From contig CBDAVB010000035.1 in NCBI GenBank assembly GCA_965200795.1, positions 186,001 to 250,000 of the forward strand: a stretch of DNA of 64,000 nt, written 5' to 3'. Below are positions 17,174-25,287 of the stretch, piece after piece (within the stretch, counting starts at the first letter, position 1; each line of letters begins with the position of its first letter). The translations under genes and the position numbers were made by a program. The notes under the pieces are model-generated. The model was not told the origin of the DNA and searched no databases. It was given only the letters and a program-made list of their open reading frames with translations. The DNA is from Parashewanella sp965200795 (lineage in GTDB: Bacteria; Pseudomonadota; Gammaproteobacteria; Enterobacterales; Shewanellaceae).

Positions 17174-18493
17174 ATGGCGTCTTTAGATCAGTTATATTCC
17201 CTGCACATTACTCAGCTGAATCAGCGTGTGGCGCAAGCTTGTCAGCGTGAGCGTTTATCCGGCTTATTGATTCACGCCGGTAAGCTTCATCGTCAGTTTC
17301 TCGATGATATGGAATATCCGTTTAAAGTGAATCCGCATTTCAAGGCATGGTTGCCTCTGATCAATAACCCTGACTGCTGGGTGGTGGCTGACGGTATAAA
17401 TAAGCCGGTACTGATTTATTACCGCCCGGTTGATTTCTGGCATAAAGTTGAGGATCTGCCGCAGACGTTCTGGACGGAACACTTTGAAATAAAGCTGTTA
17501 ACTCAGACCGATAAAGTGGCTGAACTGCTGCCGCGGGACATCGGGCGATGGGCGTATATCGGCGAGGATCCGGATACGGCGCGGGCGCTGGGAGTGACCC
17601 GGTGTAACCCTGAGAACGTGCTGAATTATCTCCACTTTCATCGCTCATTTAAAACCGACTACGAGCTTGAGTGTATCCGCGAGGCTAACCGTATCGCGGT
17701 GAAAGGACACGCAGCCGCTAAAGCGGCGTTTTCAGCCCGGGGCAGCGAAGTTGAAATTCAGAGAGCCTACCTGACGGCGATCGGGCAGGGCGAAAATCAG
17801 GTGCCGTACAACACCATTATCGCGCTCAATGAAAACGCGGCGATTTTGCACTACATGGTGCCGGAGTACCGAAAGCCGCCGTCACACCGCTCATTTTTGA
17901 TTGATGCCGGCGCCGGTTTCGGCGGTTACGCCTCTGATATCACCCGTACTTACAGCTGTGAGCGAAACCGCTTCGCCGAGCTCATAGAGGCGACGGATAA
18001 ACTGCAGTCAGCCGTCATCGCCAAAATGAAGCCCGGAGTCAGCTATGTTGATCTGCATATCGAAACCCATCAGCTTATCGCTCAGGTGCTGCTGGACTTT
18101 GATCTGGCCGTCGGCACGCCTGAGGGTTTGATTGAGCAGGGCGTCACCGCGGCGTTCTTCCCGCACGGATTAGGCCACATGCTCGGCCTGCAGGTGCATG
18201 ATGTCGCGGGCTTCAGTCACGATGACCGGGGCGCTTACGTCGCCGCGCCGGCGGAGCACGGATTCCTGCGCTGCACTCGTATTCTCGCCGAGCGTCAGGT
18301 GCTGACCGTTGAACCCGGGCTTTATATTATTGACTCTCTGCTTGACCGGCTTAAACAGGATCGGCGTCAGCGGGCGGTTAACTGGAATACGGTTGATGAA
18401 CTGCGCCCTTACGGCGGTATTCGCATCGAGGATAATGTGATTATTCACGCGGACGGCGTTGAAAATATCACCCGTGATCTGGGGTTAAATTAA
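17174..18493 (+). CDS. pepQ: Xaa-Pro dipeptidase PepQ
   Basis: 439 residues (E. coli 443). A cytoplasmic M24B metallopeptidase that hydrolyses Xaa-Pro dipeptides, completing degradation of proline-containing peptides. The creatinase-like N-terminal domain (1-160) precedes the pita-bread catalytic domain. Metal ligands are visible: Asp in LIDAGAGFGG and SDITRTYS (about 240-260), His in HGLGHMLGLQVHD (about 332-344), Glu in LTVEPGLYI (about 380) and Glu in GGIRIEDNV (about 418). It heads the pepQ-yigZ-trkH-hemG row seen in enteric bacteria, Vibrio and Shewanella. yigZ begins 7 bp after its stop. Confidence 0.98.
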   Translation: MASLDQLYSLHITQLNQRVAQACQRERLSGLLIHAGKLHRQFLDDMEYPFKVNPHFKAWLPLINNPDCWVVADGINKPVLIYYRPVDFWHKVEDLPQTFWTEHFEIKLLTQTDKVAELLPRDIGRWAYIGEDPDTARALGVTRCNPENVLNYLHFHRSFKTDYELECIREANRIAVKGHAAAKAAFSARGSEVEIQRAYLTAIGQGENQVPYNTIIALNENAAILHYMVPEYRKPPSHRSFLIDAGAGFGGYASDITRTYSCERNRFAELIEATDKLQSAVIAKMKPGVSYVDLHIETHQLIAQVLLDFDLAVGTPEGLIEQGVTAAFFPHGLGHMLGLQVHDVAGFSHDDRGAYVAAPAEHGFLRCTRILAERQVLTVEPGLYIIDSLLDRLKQDRRQRAVNWNTVDELRPYGGIRIEDNVIIHADGVENITRDLGLN

Positions 18494-18499
18494 CACTCA

Positions 18500-19117
18500 G
18501 TGAAAAACGACAGTTACCGTGTAATCGCTGAGCCGTTTACCGTTGAAGAACAAATCAAAAACAGCCGTTTTATTACGGTTCTTTTTCCCTGTTCATCTGA
18601 AAACGATCTGAAGTCAGCGCTCGCAAACCTCAAAGGCGAGTATACCGGGGCGCGGCACTACTGCTGGGCCTATGTCGCCGCGGAGCCGGGTAACGGTTTT
18701 AAATGCGGCTCGACTGATGACGGAGAGCCCTCCGGCAGCGCCGGGCGTCCGATGTTATCGGTACTGCGGGGCGCTGACGTGGGCGAGATCGGCGCGGTCG
18801 TCATTCGTTATTTCGGCGGCGTTAAATTAGGCGTCGGCGGTCTGGTTCGCGCTTATACCGCCGGTATCAAACTTGCCCTGCCGCGGCTCACCACTAAAAT
18901 TAAGCGGCTCAGAGACAGCGCGGTCCTGGTTTGTGACTATCATCAGCTGCCTGATATCGAGCATCTGTTAGTAAAATATGACTGCCTGACTGAGCATAAA
19001 GTCTTCGCGGCTCAGGTGGAACTCTCGGTCGCGGTGCCTGAATCCGGGAAACAGGATTTGATTCAATCGATTTCGGCCTTAACTCAAGGTCAACTTCAGC
19101 TGAAATTTGTGAAATAA
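18500..19117 (+). CDS. yigZ: IMPACT-family protein YigZ
   Basis: 205 residues with a GTG start only 7 bp after pepQ. YigZ/IMPACT proteins have an N-terminal RNase PH-like fold (UPF0029) and a C-terminal DUF1949 domain. The signature elements CGSTDDGEPSGSAGRP and VVIRYFGGVKLGVGGLVRAY (residues about 72-120) are intact. The bacterial role is still poorly defined; the eukaryotic relative IMPACT regulates GCN2. It is conserved between pepQ and trkH in many gammaproteobacteria. Confidence 0.95.
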   Translation: MKNDSYRVIAEPFTVEEQIKNSRFITVLFPCSSENDLKSALANLKGEYTGARHYCWAYVAAEPGNGFKCGSTDDGEPSGSAGRPMLSVLRGADVGEIGAVVIRYFGGVKLGVGGLVRAYTAGIKLALPRLTTKIKRLRDSAVLVCDYHQLPDIEHLLVKYDCLTEHKVFAAQVELSVAVPESGKQDLIQSISALTQGQLQLKFVK

Positions 19118-19156
19118 TAAACCGGATTACCTCAAAGGAATGTAGCGCTCGCCCCT

Positions 19157-20614
19157 ATGCAATATCGAACAATTATAAGAATAACCGGCCTGTTGATGGC
19201 GCTGTTCTCGATAACTATGCTGCCGCCGGCTCTGGTGGCGGTATTATATAAAGACGGTGAGGGCATCGCGTTTATCCAGGCCTTTGTCGTGAGCTTATTG
19301 CTGGGGTTCGCGCTCTGGTATCCTAACCGCCGTCACAGAGCCGAGCTGCGGACCCGCGAGGGTTTTCTGATCGTCGTTTTATTCTGGACGGTACTCGGCT
19401 CCGCCGGGGCGCTGCCGTTTATTTTCGCCGGGAATCCTGATCTCAGCCTGACCGACAGTTTCTTTGAATCTTTTTCCGCGCTCACCACCACCGGCGCCAC
19501 GGTTATCACCGGGCTGGATCACCTGCCTAAAGCGATTTTATTTTACCGCCACTTACTGCAGTGGCTGGGCGGTATGGGGATCATCGTGCTTGCGGTGGCT
19601 ATTCTTCCGGTGCTGGGCATCGGCGGCATGCAGCTTTACCGCGCCGAAATTCCCGGCCCGGTAAAAGACAGTAAGATGACGCCGAGGATCGCCGAGACCG
19701 CTAAGGTGTTGTGGTTTATCTACCTGTTTTTAACCCTGGCTTGCGCCGGGGCTTACCGGGCGGCGGGTATGAGCCTGTTCGATGCCGTTTGCCATTCGTT
19801 TTCAACCATCGCCGTCGGCGGCTTCTCCACCCATGACGCCAGTATGGGCTATTTTGAAAGTCCGGCGGTCAATATGATCTGTGTGGTGTTCCTGTTGATT
19901 TCGGCGATTAACTTCAGTCTTCACTTCGCCGCCTTTTCAAACCGGGGTTTTAACCTTAAGGTTTACCTGAAAGACGCGGAATTTAAGGTTCTGTTAGCGG
20001 TTCAGGTGCTTCTGACCGCCATTTGTTTTCTCACGTTATACCATTCCGGTATTTATGACTCGGCGGAAGACACGCTCGATCACGCGTTATTTCAGGCCGT
20101 ATCGGTTTCAACGACAGCGGGGTTCGGCACTGAGAGCTTTCACGGCTGGCCGCTGTTCCTGCCTATGTTGTTAATCTTCTCAAGCTTTATCGGCGGCTGC
20201 GGCGGCTCAACGGCCGGCGGTATTAAGGTCATACGAGTGATTTTACTGGTTCTGCAGGGCTCCCGTGAGCTCAAGCGCCTGGTGCACCCGAGAGCGATTT
20301 TCACCATTAAAATGGGTAATACGGTATTACCGGACCGAGTGGTTGACGCGGTATGGGGATTTTTCTCCGCTTATGCTCTGGTTTTCTTAATCGCTATGTT
20401 ATCGTTACTGGCTTTAGGGCTGGATGATATTACGGCGTTCAGCGCCACGGCGGCGTGTTTAAACAATTTAGGTCCGGCTCTGGGTGAGGCGGCCGCGAAT
20501 TACGCCGCCGTCGGCGACGGCGCCAAATGGGTGCTATTGATCACCATGTTATTCGGTCGTCTGGAAGTCTTTACCTTATTGGTTTTGTTTACGCCGACAT
20601 TCTGGAAAAATTAA
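19157..20614 (+). CDS. trkH: Trk system potassium uptake protein TrkH
   Basis: 485 residues (E. coli 483). Inner-membrane K+ channel subunit that works with the cytoplasmic NAD/ATP-binding TrkA. Hydrophobic helices run throughout. The four pore-loop filters are recognisable: ALTTTGATVI, STIAVGGFST, STTAGFGTE and AACLNNLGPALGEA. FIGGCGGSTAGG after the third repeat is the gating-loop region. It continues the pepQ-yigZ-trkH-hemG row. ATG 19157 is chosen; the nearby upstream sequence has AAAGGA about 20 bp before it. Confidence 0.97.
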   Translation: MQYRTIIRITGLLMALFSITMLPPALVAVLYKDGEGIAFIQAFVVSLLLGFALWYPNRRHRAELRTREGFLIVVLFWTVLGSAGALPFIFAGNPDLSLTDSFFESFSALTTTGATVITGLDHLPKAILFYRHLLQWLGGMGIIVLAVAILPVLGIGGMQLYRAEIPGPVKDSKMTPRIAETAKVLWFIYLFLTLACAGAYRAAGMSLFDAVCHSFSTIAVGGFSTHDASMGYFESPAVNMICVVFLLISAINFSLHFAAFSNRGFNLKVYLKDAEFKVLLAVQVLLTAICFLTLYHSGIYDSAEDTLDHALFQAVSVSTTAGFGTESFHGWPLFLPMLLIFSSFIGGCGGSTAGGIKVIRVILLVLQGSRELKRLVHPRAIFTIKMGNTVLPDRVVDAVWGFFSAYALVFLIAMLSLLALGLDDITAFSATAACLNNLGPALGEAAANYAAVGDGAKWVLLITMLFGRLEVFTLLVLFTPTFWKN

Positions 20615-20637
20615 ATTTTATCAGCAGGAGTGAAGTG

Positions 20638-21162
20638 ATGCAAAAAATCGTCGTCCTTTATTCAACCGTGGACGGGCAAACCAGAGATATCTGTGAGCGT
20701 ATGCGCGCGGTTATGTCTGAGCAGGCTGACGTCGCGGTCATGGATTTAGCCGAAATTGATGATGAGCTGCTCAGGCGGGCGGATAAAATCTTAGTGGGTG
20801 CCAGTATTCGTTACGGTAAGCACCGGCCTGAGGTGTTTGAGTTCGCCGGGCGCTATCAAACCCTGCTGAATGAGAAGCAGAACGGCTTTTTCACCGTCAA
20901 TGTGGTGGCGAGAAAACCGGACAAAAACACCCCGCGGACCAATCCTTATATGAAGAAGTTTTTACGCTTGTCTCCCTGGCAGCCGAAGATCAAGGGGGTG
21001 TTCGCCGGCAGGATTAATTATCCGCGATACGGCTTTTTCGATAAGACCATGATCCGCTTTATCATGTGGCTGACCAAAGGCCCGACCGATACCGGCGGGT
21101 GTTTTGAGTTTACCGACTGGGATCAGGTTGAACGCTTTGCGCGGGACTTCGCGGCCTCCTAG
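20638..21162 (+). CDS. hemG: protoporphyrinogen IX dehydrogenase HemG
   Basis: 174 residues (E. coli 181). Flavodoxin-like, FMN-dependent enzyme that oxidises protoporphyrinogen IX to protoporphyrin IX and feeds electrons to quinones at the inner membrane. The FMN phosphate loop is in LYSTVDGQT (residues 6-14), with KHRPEVFEF and the long TNPYMKKF insert typical of HemG. ATG 20638 is preferred over an upstream in-frame start at 20527 because AGCAGGAG lies just before it and the upstream part overlaps trkH out of frame. It is the last gene of the trkH row; an IS5-like element lies 80 bp beyond. Confidence 0.96.
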   Translation: MQKIVVLYSTVDGQTRDICERMRAVMSEQADVAVMDLAEIDDELLRRADKILVGASIRYGKHRPEVFEFAGRYQTLLNEKQNGFFTVNVVARKPDKNTPRTNPYMKKFLRLSPWQPKIKGVFAGRINYPRYGFFDKTMIRFIMWLTKGPTDTGGCFEFTDWDQVERFARDFAAS

Positions 21163-21241
21163 TACTCCGTCCGGTTGCATCTGATGTTTTCAGTGGTTCG
21201 TAAAGCGGCCATATGCAAGGCAGATTTGTGCGGGCGTAGCT

Positions 21242-22760
21242 AGTCGGTACTGAAAAACATAACTTCAAGATTTAAAATGTACGGCATCTGATTTACGCAA
21301 AATTCAGAACCGTACCCAAAAGCAACATTTCTTATATTTCGCATCAATTTCACTACAAAATAGTCAAAACTCACCATCTTTTTCGAGCAAAAAGAAAATG
21401 GCTAACCACTTTCTCAAGTTCCAGGCACACGCAGCCATTAGAAGGTTTATTGAGTCGCCAACACTGCCCTTTAACCAGTTCTTACACAGCCTAAAATCAC
21501 TCTTCAAATGCCCGATTACTGGTTCAATTGTTGCCCGTTTTTTACAGAGTTCACTTTTGCGTTTTCTCTTTGCTTGCGAGTCCCGTTTTAATGGCCGGCT
21601 AGGGATAACAACTTCTTGGTCAACATACTGCTTACACCCTTTATAGCCTTTATCTACAACGGCTGTAGTGATTTTACTCTTTCGGTGTTTATGGGCATGG
21701 TCAAGTGCAGGCTTAAGCAATTTTGAGTCGTGTTCATGTTTGTCATGACTGGCGACACCGATGATTAATTGACTCTGCTCTGTGAGCACGACAGAAGCCT
21801 TTTTACCATACTCGTATGGCTTATGGTCTTTGCCTTTCCCTACGCAGTAAACATCGGGTTCATGAAGACTGTAAATCTTATTTTTATCTTTACGTTGCTG
21901 TGTAATGGCTTTTTCATAATTAGTAAAATTCTCTTTTTGTAAATCAAGGACATCTTGTGGAAGTTTGCGTTGTAGCTCCCTTAAAAGCTTACCTGCGATA
22001 ACACGTAACCTTTTTAACGCTCTTCTGGCTTTGCTTCGATTTTTGGCATGTCTAAAGCTTCGACAGTCAATGCGTAGCTGTTTGACTTCTTTGACATAAG
22101 TACGCCTTTGTTTGATCCCAAATACTTTGGCAAGTTTATTGAGTCGGTTAACCACCTTGATGGCAAGTTTGCTATCTGTCGGATAAGTAATGGCTTTTTC
22201 TTGGACGGTTGTATCAACGTACACGGTGTCATCTTCGGCTTTGTCACCGTGTAAAGCCACAGATAATGCAAAGATTTTTTCACAGCCTTTTTCACCGATG
22301 CGCTTACGAAAAACACTGAGTTCACTGGCATCACAAGGGCGTGCTGTTTGAAACTCTGTCTCACCACAAAACACTTGAAAATACACGTTCATCAGCCACT
22401 CATCGACCAAGGCTTCATCGCTGAGTTTGTAGAGCTGCTTGAGTATTAGCAAACCGCACATCAACCTAATTGGCTTAGCTTTACGACCTAATTTTTTGTA
22501 TAACGGCTTGAACTCTTCTTCCAACGCTCGCCAATCAAAGGCATTAGCTAAAATGAGTAAAGGGTGAGTTTGCAGAAGTTGGTCTGTGATATTAAACAGA
22601 CTGGCATGAGGTAAATTTGACGGGCTTTCTTTGAGCATTTTTAGCACCCAAAACGACCAGAAACCATAGGTTAACTATATCATTTCTGGTCGAAATTGAA
22701 TGCATTAAATAGCTATATTTTATTAGCGATCAGAATGTTAGATGTTTTTCATGACCGACT
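21242..22760 (-). mobile_element. IS5-like element, copy 3 (intact)
   Basis: 1519 bp with the same 19-bp ends as copies 1 and 2 (AGTCGGTACTGAAAAACAT on the left). It is flanked by the 4-bp direct repeat AGCT at 21238-21241 and 22761-22764. It lies between hemG and the T3SS genes. Sequence differences from copies 1 and 2 are few, so spread of this element is recent. Confidence 0.92.
21364..22647 (-). CDS. IS5-family transposase, full length
   Basis: 427 residues, intact. A DUF772-type N-terminal domain (about 30-115) leads to a DDE catalytic core: Asp in DTVYVDTTVQ (about residue 150), Asp in TTAVVDKGYKG (about 329) and Glu in KKRATIEPVIGHLK (about 375). A conserved C-terminal end follows (NLLMAACAWNLRKW). 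A basic, Arg/Lys-rich middle (about 185-235) probably contacts DNA. As the only complete copy here, it could mobilise the two damaged ones in trans. Confidence 0.93.
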   Translation of the reverse strand: MLKMLKESPSNLPHASLFNITDQLLQTHPLLILANAFDWRALEEEFKPLYKKLGRKAKPIRLMCGLLILKQLYKLSDEALVDEWLMNVYFQVFCGETEFQTARPCDASELSVFRKRIGEKGCEKIFALSVALHGDKAEDDTVYVDTTVQEKAITYPTDSKLAIKVVNRLNKLAKVFGIKQRRTYVKEVKQLRIDCRSFRHAKNRSKARRALKRLRVIAGKLLRELQRKLPQDVLDLQKENFTNYEKAITQQRKDKNKIYSLHEPDVYCVGKGKDHKPYEYGKKASVVLTEQSQLIIGVASHDKHEHDSKLLKPALDHAHKHRKSKITTAVVDKGYKGCKQYVDQEVVIPSRPLKRDSQAKRKRKSELCKKRATIEPVIGHLKSDFRLCKNWLKGSVGDSINLLMAACAWNLRKWLAIFFLLEKDGEF

Positions 22761-22999
22761 AGCTATTCTACGTCAATCAAATCTAACGCCGCCGGATGGC
22801 CGCTTTACGAATCACCCTCCGGGCTCAGGGCAGAACGCCCGTTTCTTCGTTGCGGTGACTTGTGCATGCAGTTTAAGGTTGCCGACTTAAGCCGGAACGG
22901 ATAGAAGGCGGTTACCGATTAAGGTGACAAGACCCAAACCTGAGCGGCACTTTTTAAGCACAGGAAAATTGAATGAGATAAATTTAATGACTCATAGAA

Positions 23000-23275
23000 G
23001 GAACTGTCCCGAAATAACTTCCCGATTTGTTACTGCTTAAAATTGCCGATATCAAGGCACGAAGAATGAAGTTTTGTCATTCTAAATGAATGATGAGTAA
23101 CGCAGAGAGCGGCAATGTTAAGCGTAACCCAGCGTTACGGCGTTGCCGACAGCTTATACAGAAACGAAGTATCGACAGTTTTGTATGTTGGTAATGACTA
23201 CGCCTCGCTTTCTGAGCCTCGTATAAGCCAAAAATAAACGACAGCAAAACAGGGAAGTTATTTTGGGACAGTTCC
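23000..23275. repeat. MITE-like element with 24-bp terminal inverted repeats
   Basis: GGAACTGTCCC at 23000-23010 continues to 23023. The same 24 bases occur inverted at 23252-23275 with one mismatch. The 276-bp interior has no gene; it holds smaller palindromes such as GCGTAAC / GTTACGC-like arms near 23120-23150. A diverged partial copy of the left end is at about 45056-45113. The structure fits a non-autonomous miniature transposon. No target duplication is obvious. Confidence 0.65.
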
Positions 23276-23276
23276 C

Positions 23277-23308
23277 TAAAGCGGTCAACTGAGTTTTTTC
23301 AGGATAAT
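23277..23308 (+). repeat. dispersed repeat end, upstream of the T3SS genes
   Basis: This 32-bp sequence, containing GCGGTCAACTGAGTTTTTTC, recurs inverted at 26454-26484 just after sctU, and in related form at 29480-29520 and 59053-59096. In the 59-kb copy it forms one end of a MITE-like unit. The remaining 23309-23550 contains no gene I can support. Confidence 0.7.
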
Positions 23309-23550
23309 GTCACCTCATCTCTGTAACCGGGGTGTCGTCAGTCAGGATTCAGCAAAAACGCGGACACTCAATCAATGGCTGAAAATTCGATCTGGGTCTA
23401 TTCTTGAAAGAAGACTTTGTTGAACGCACTATTGAGCCGCCGGATTTACCGTGAGACCGGTATCGGTAAATTGCATGCGGTTCAGGTGTTTACCTGATGG
23501 AGCCGCCGCCTTGTTAAGCGCTATGCTGATAAAAAAACACAGGAAGTTCT

Positions 23551-24201
23551 ATGAACTTACTTGATCATCCAGTTCATTTAATTATTGTTCTGTTCGCGTT
23601 ATCCCTGTTGCCGCTGTTCGCGATAATGGGCACGTCGTTTCTGAAAATATCGATTGTGCTGTCAATGTTAAGAACGGCGCTGGGCGTGCAGCAAATTCCG
23701 CCCAATATGGCGATATACGGGCTGTCTTTAATTCTGACGATGTTCATCATGGCGCCTGTCGGACAGGATATTTATGATAATATTCAGAAAGATCCTATTT
23801 CTCTGGATTCACCGCAGATTTTAGAGAAACTCAATAAGCAAGCGGGAGCGCCTTACCGGCAATTTTTAAAAAAGCACAGTCATAACACCCAGCTTAATTA
23901 TTTCGCCAAAATAGGTCACAGATTGTGGCCGGATGAATACCATGAGAACTTATCGAAAGACTCCTTAATCGTGCTCATTCCCGCGTTCACCATGAGCCAG
24001 CTGATCGAGGCGTTTAAGATTGGTTTATTACTTTATTTGCCGTTTGTAGCCATCGATATCATCGTTTCTAACATCCTTCTGGCAATGGGGATGATGATGG
24101 TATCACCAATGACGATCGCGCTGCCCTTTAAGATTCTGATCTTTATTATGATGGGCGGCTGGGAGAAACTCATTGCACAATTAATGTTGTCGTACTCATG
24201 A
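23551..24201 (+). CDS. sctR: type III secretion export apparatus protein SctR
   Basis: 216 residues, YscR/SpaP/FliP family. Forms the core of the inner-membrane export gate with SctS and SctT. The signature GTSFLKISIVLSMLRTALG (residues about 27-45) with ALGVQQIPPN is intact, as are the C-terminal membrane helices (MMMVSPMTIALPFK). AGGAAG lies before the ATG. It is first in a tight sctR-S-T-U cluster. The short length and lack of a cleavable FliP-type signal peptide favour a non-flagellar injectisome over a flagellum. Confidence 0.95.
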   Translation: MNLLDHPVHLIIVLFALSLLPLFAIMGTSFLKISIVLSMLRTALGVQQIPPNMAIYGLSLILTMFIMAPVGQDIYDNIQKDPISLDSPQILEKLNKQAGAPYRQFLKKHSHNTQLNYFAKIGHRLWPDEYHENLSKDSLIVLIPAFTMSQLIEAFKIGLLLYLPFVAIDIIVSNILLAMGMMMVSPMTIALPFKILIFIMMGGWEKLIAQLMLSYS

Positions 24202-24467
24202 ATCAAAGTGACTTAATACACCTGACGTCTGAGTTATTGTGGATCACCTTATTATTGTCGATGCCTACGGTTCTGGTGGCGTCAATTCTCGGTATTCTGG
24301 TGAGTTTGATCCAGGCGCTGACTCAGATCCAGGATCAGACCCTGCAGTTTCTGATTAAGCTGGTGGGTGTCAGTATCGTCATGGCCTTAACTTACGACTG
24401 GATGGGGGTGGCCATGCTCAATTTTGCCAATGAAACTTTTAATTTAATCAGCCGTGTCGGAGGCTGA
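24198..24467 (+). CDS. sctS: type III secretion export apparatus protein SctS
   Basis: 89 residues, YscS/SpaQ/FliQ family. Two transmembrane helices (about 14-38 and 52-74) flank the polar loop LVSLIQALTQIQDQTLQF, the usual conserved segment. Several copies pack around SctR in the export gate. Its ATG overlaps the sctR stop by 4 bp, showing translational coupling. Confidence 0.94.
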   Translation: MNQSDLIHLTSELLWITLLLSMPTVLVASILGILVSLIQALTQIQDQTLQFLIKLVGVSIVMALTYDWMGVAMLNFANETFNLISRVGG

Positions 24468-24469
24468 CA

Positions 24470-25276
24470 TTGGACACGGTATTTTATAAAGCGCTCGTTG
24501 AATATCTGCCGGTGTTTTCCCTCGCTATGATGCGTCCGCTCGGGGTGATGTTACTCCTGCCTTTGTTTAAAAGCGGCTCTTTAAGCGTATCCATGGTGCG
24601 AAACGGCTTTATCATGTTATTCGCGATTCCCGCCGTGCCCGGCCTGATGCATATGGATCAATATTTAATTGACGCTTCATACCTTGAACTTATAGGGCTT
24701 TATTTGCGCGAGTTCGCCATCGGCCTGACGTTAGGGTTTTGCGCCGCGGTGCCGTTCTGGGCCATCGATATGTCGGGCTTTCTGATTGATACCATGCGCG
24801 GCTCGTCGCTTTCCAGCGTTCTGAATCCGCTTTTCGGCTTTGAATCCTCCGTTTACGGTGTTTTATTCGCGCAGGTGCTGAGCGTGTTGTTTTTAGCGAC
24901 CGGCGGATTGAACTTTTTGTTGTCCGCCATGTACGAGTCTTATGTGCATCTGCCTCCCGGCAGCAGTTTAGCTTTAGTGAATAATCAGCCGCTGATCGAC
25001 TTCATAAATCGCGAGTGGCGTCTCATGAACGCCTTGTTTATGGGGTTCTCGATGCCGGGAATGGTGATCATGCTGCTCACCGACGTCGCTTTTGGTCTGG
25101 TAAACCGCTCGGCGCAGCAACTTAACGTATTCTTTATCTCAATGCCGGTTAAAAGTGTACTGGTGATAGTGGTGATGATCTACAGTTTAGATTTCGCCTT
25201 CCATGATTACCTTGAGCGTTCTAATAACGCTGAAAGCCACTTCATGCTGCTGTACCGCTTGTTAGGCGGTAACTAA
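24470..25276 (+). CDS. sctT: type III secretion export apparatus protein SctT
   Basis: 268 residues, YscT/SpaR/FliR family, with a TTG start 2 bp after the sctS stop. Multi-helix inner-membrane protein capping the SctR5-S4-T1 gate. Conserved features seen are REFAIGLTLGF (about residues 81-91), AIDMSGFLIDTMRG (about 99-112), and the late GFSMPGMVIMLLTDVAFGLVNR segment (about 193-214) followed by QLNVFFISMPVK. A continuous operon with the neighbours supports the assignment. Confidence 0.94.
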   Translation: MDTVFYKALVEYLPVFSLAMMRPLGVMLLLPLFKSGSLSVSMVRNGFIMLFAIPAVPGLMHMDQYLIDASYLELIGLYLREFAIGLTLGFCAAVPFWAIDMSGFLIDTMRGSSLSSVLNPLFGFESSVYGVLFAQVLSVLFLATGGLNFLLSAMYESYVHLPPGSSLALVNNQPLIDFINREWRLMNALFMGFSMPGMVIMLLTDVAFGLVNRSAQQLNVFFISMPVKSVLVIVVMIYSLDFAFHDYLERSNNAESHFMLLYRLLGGN

Positions 25277-25287
25277 GGTGAGGTGTT

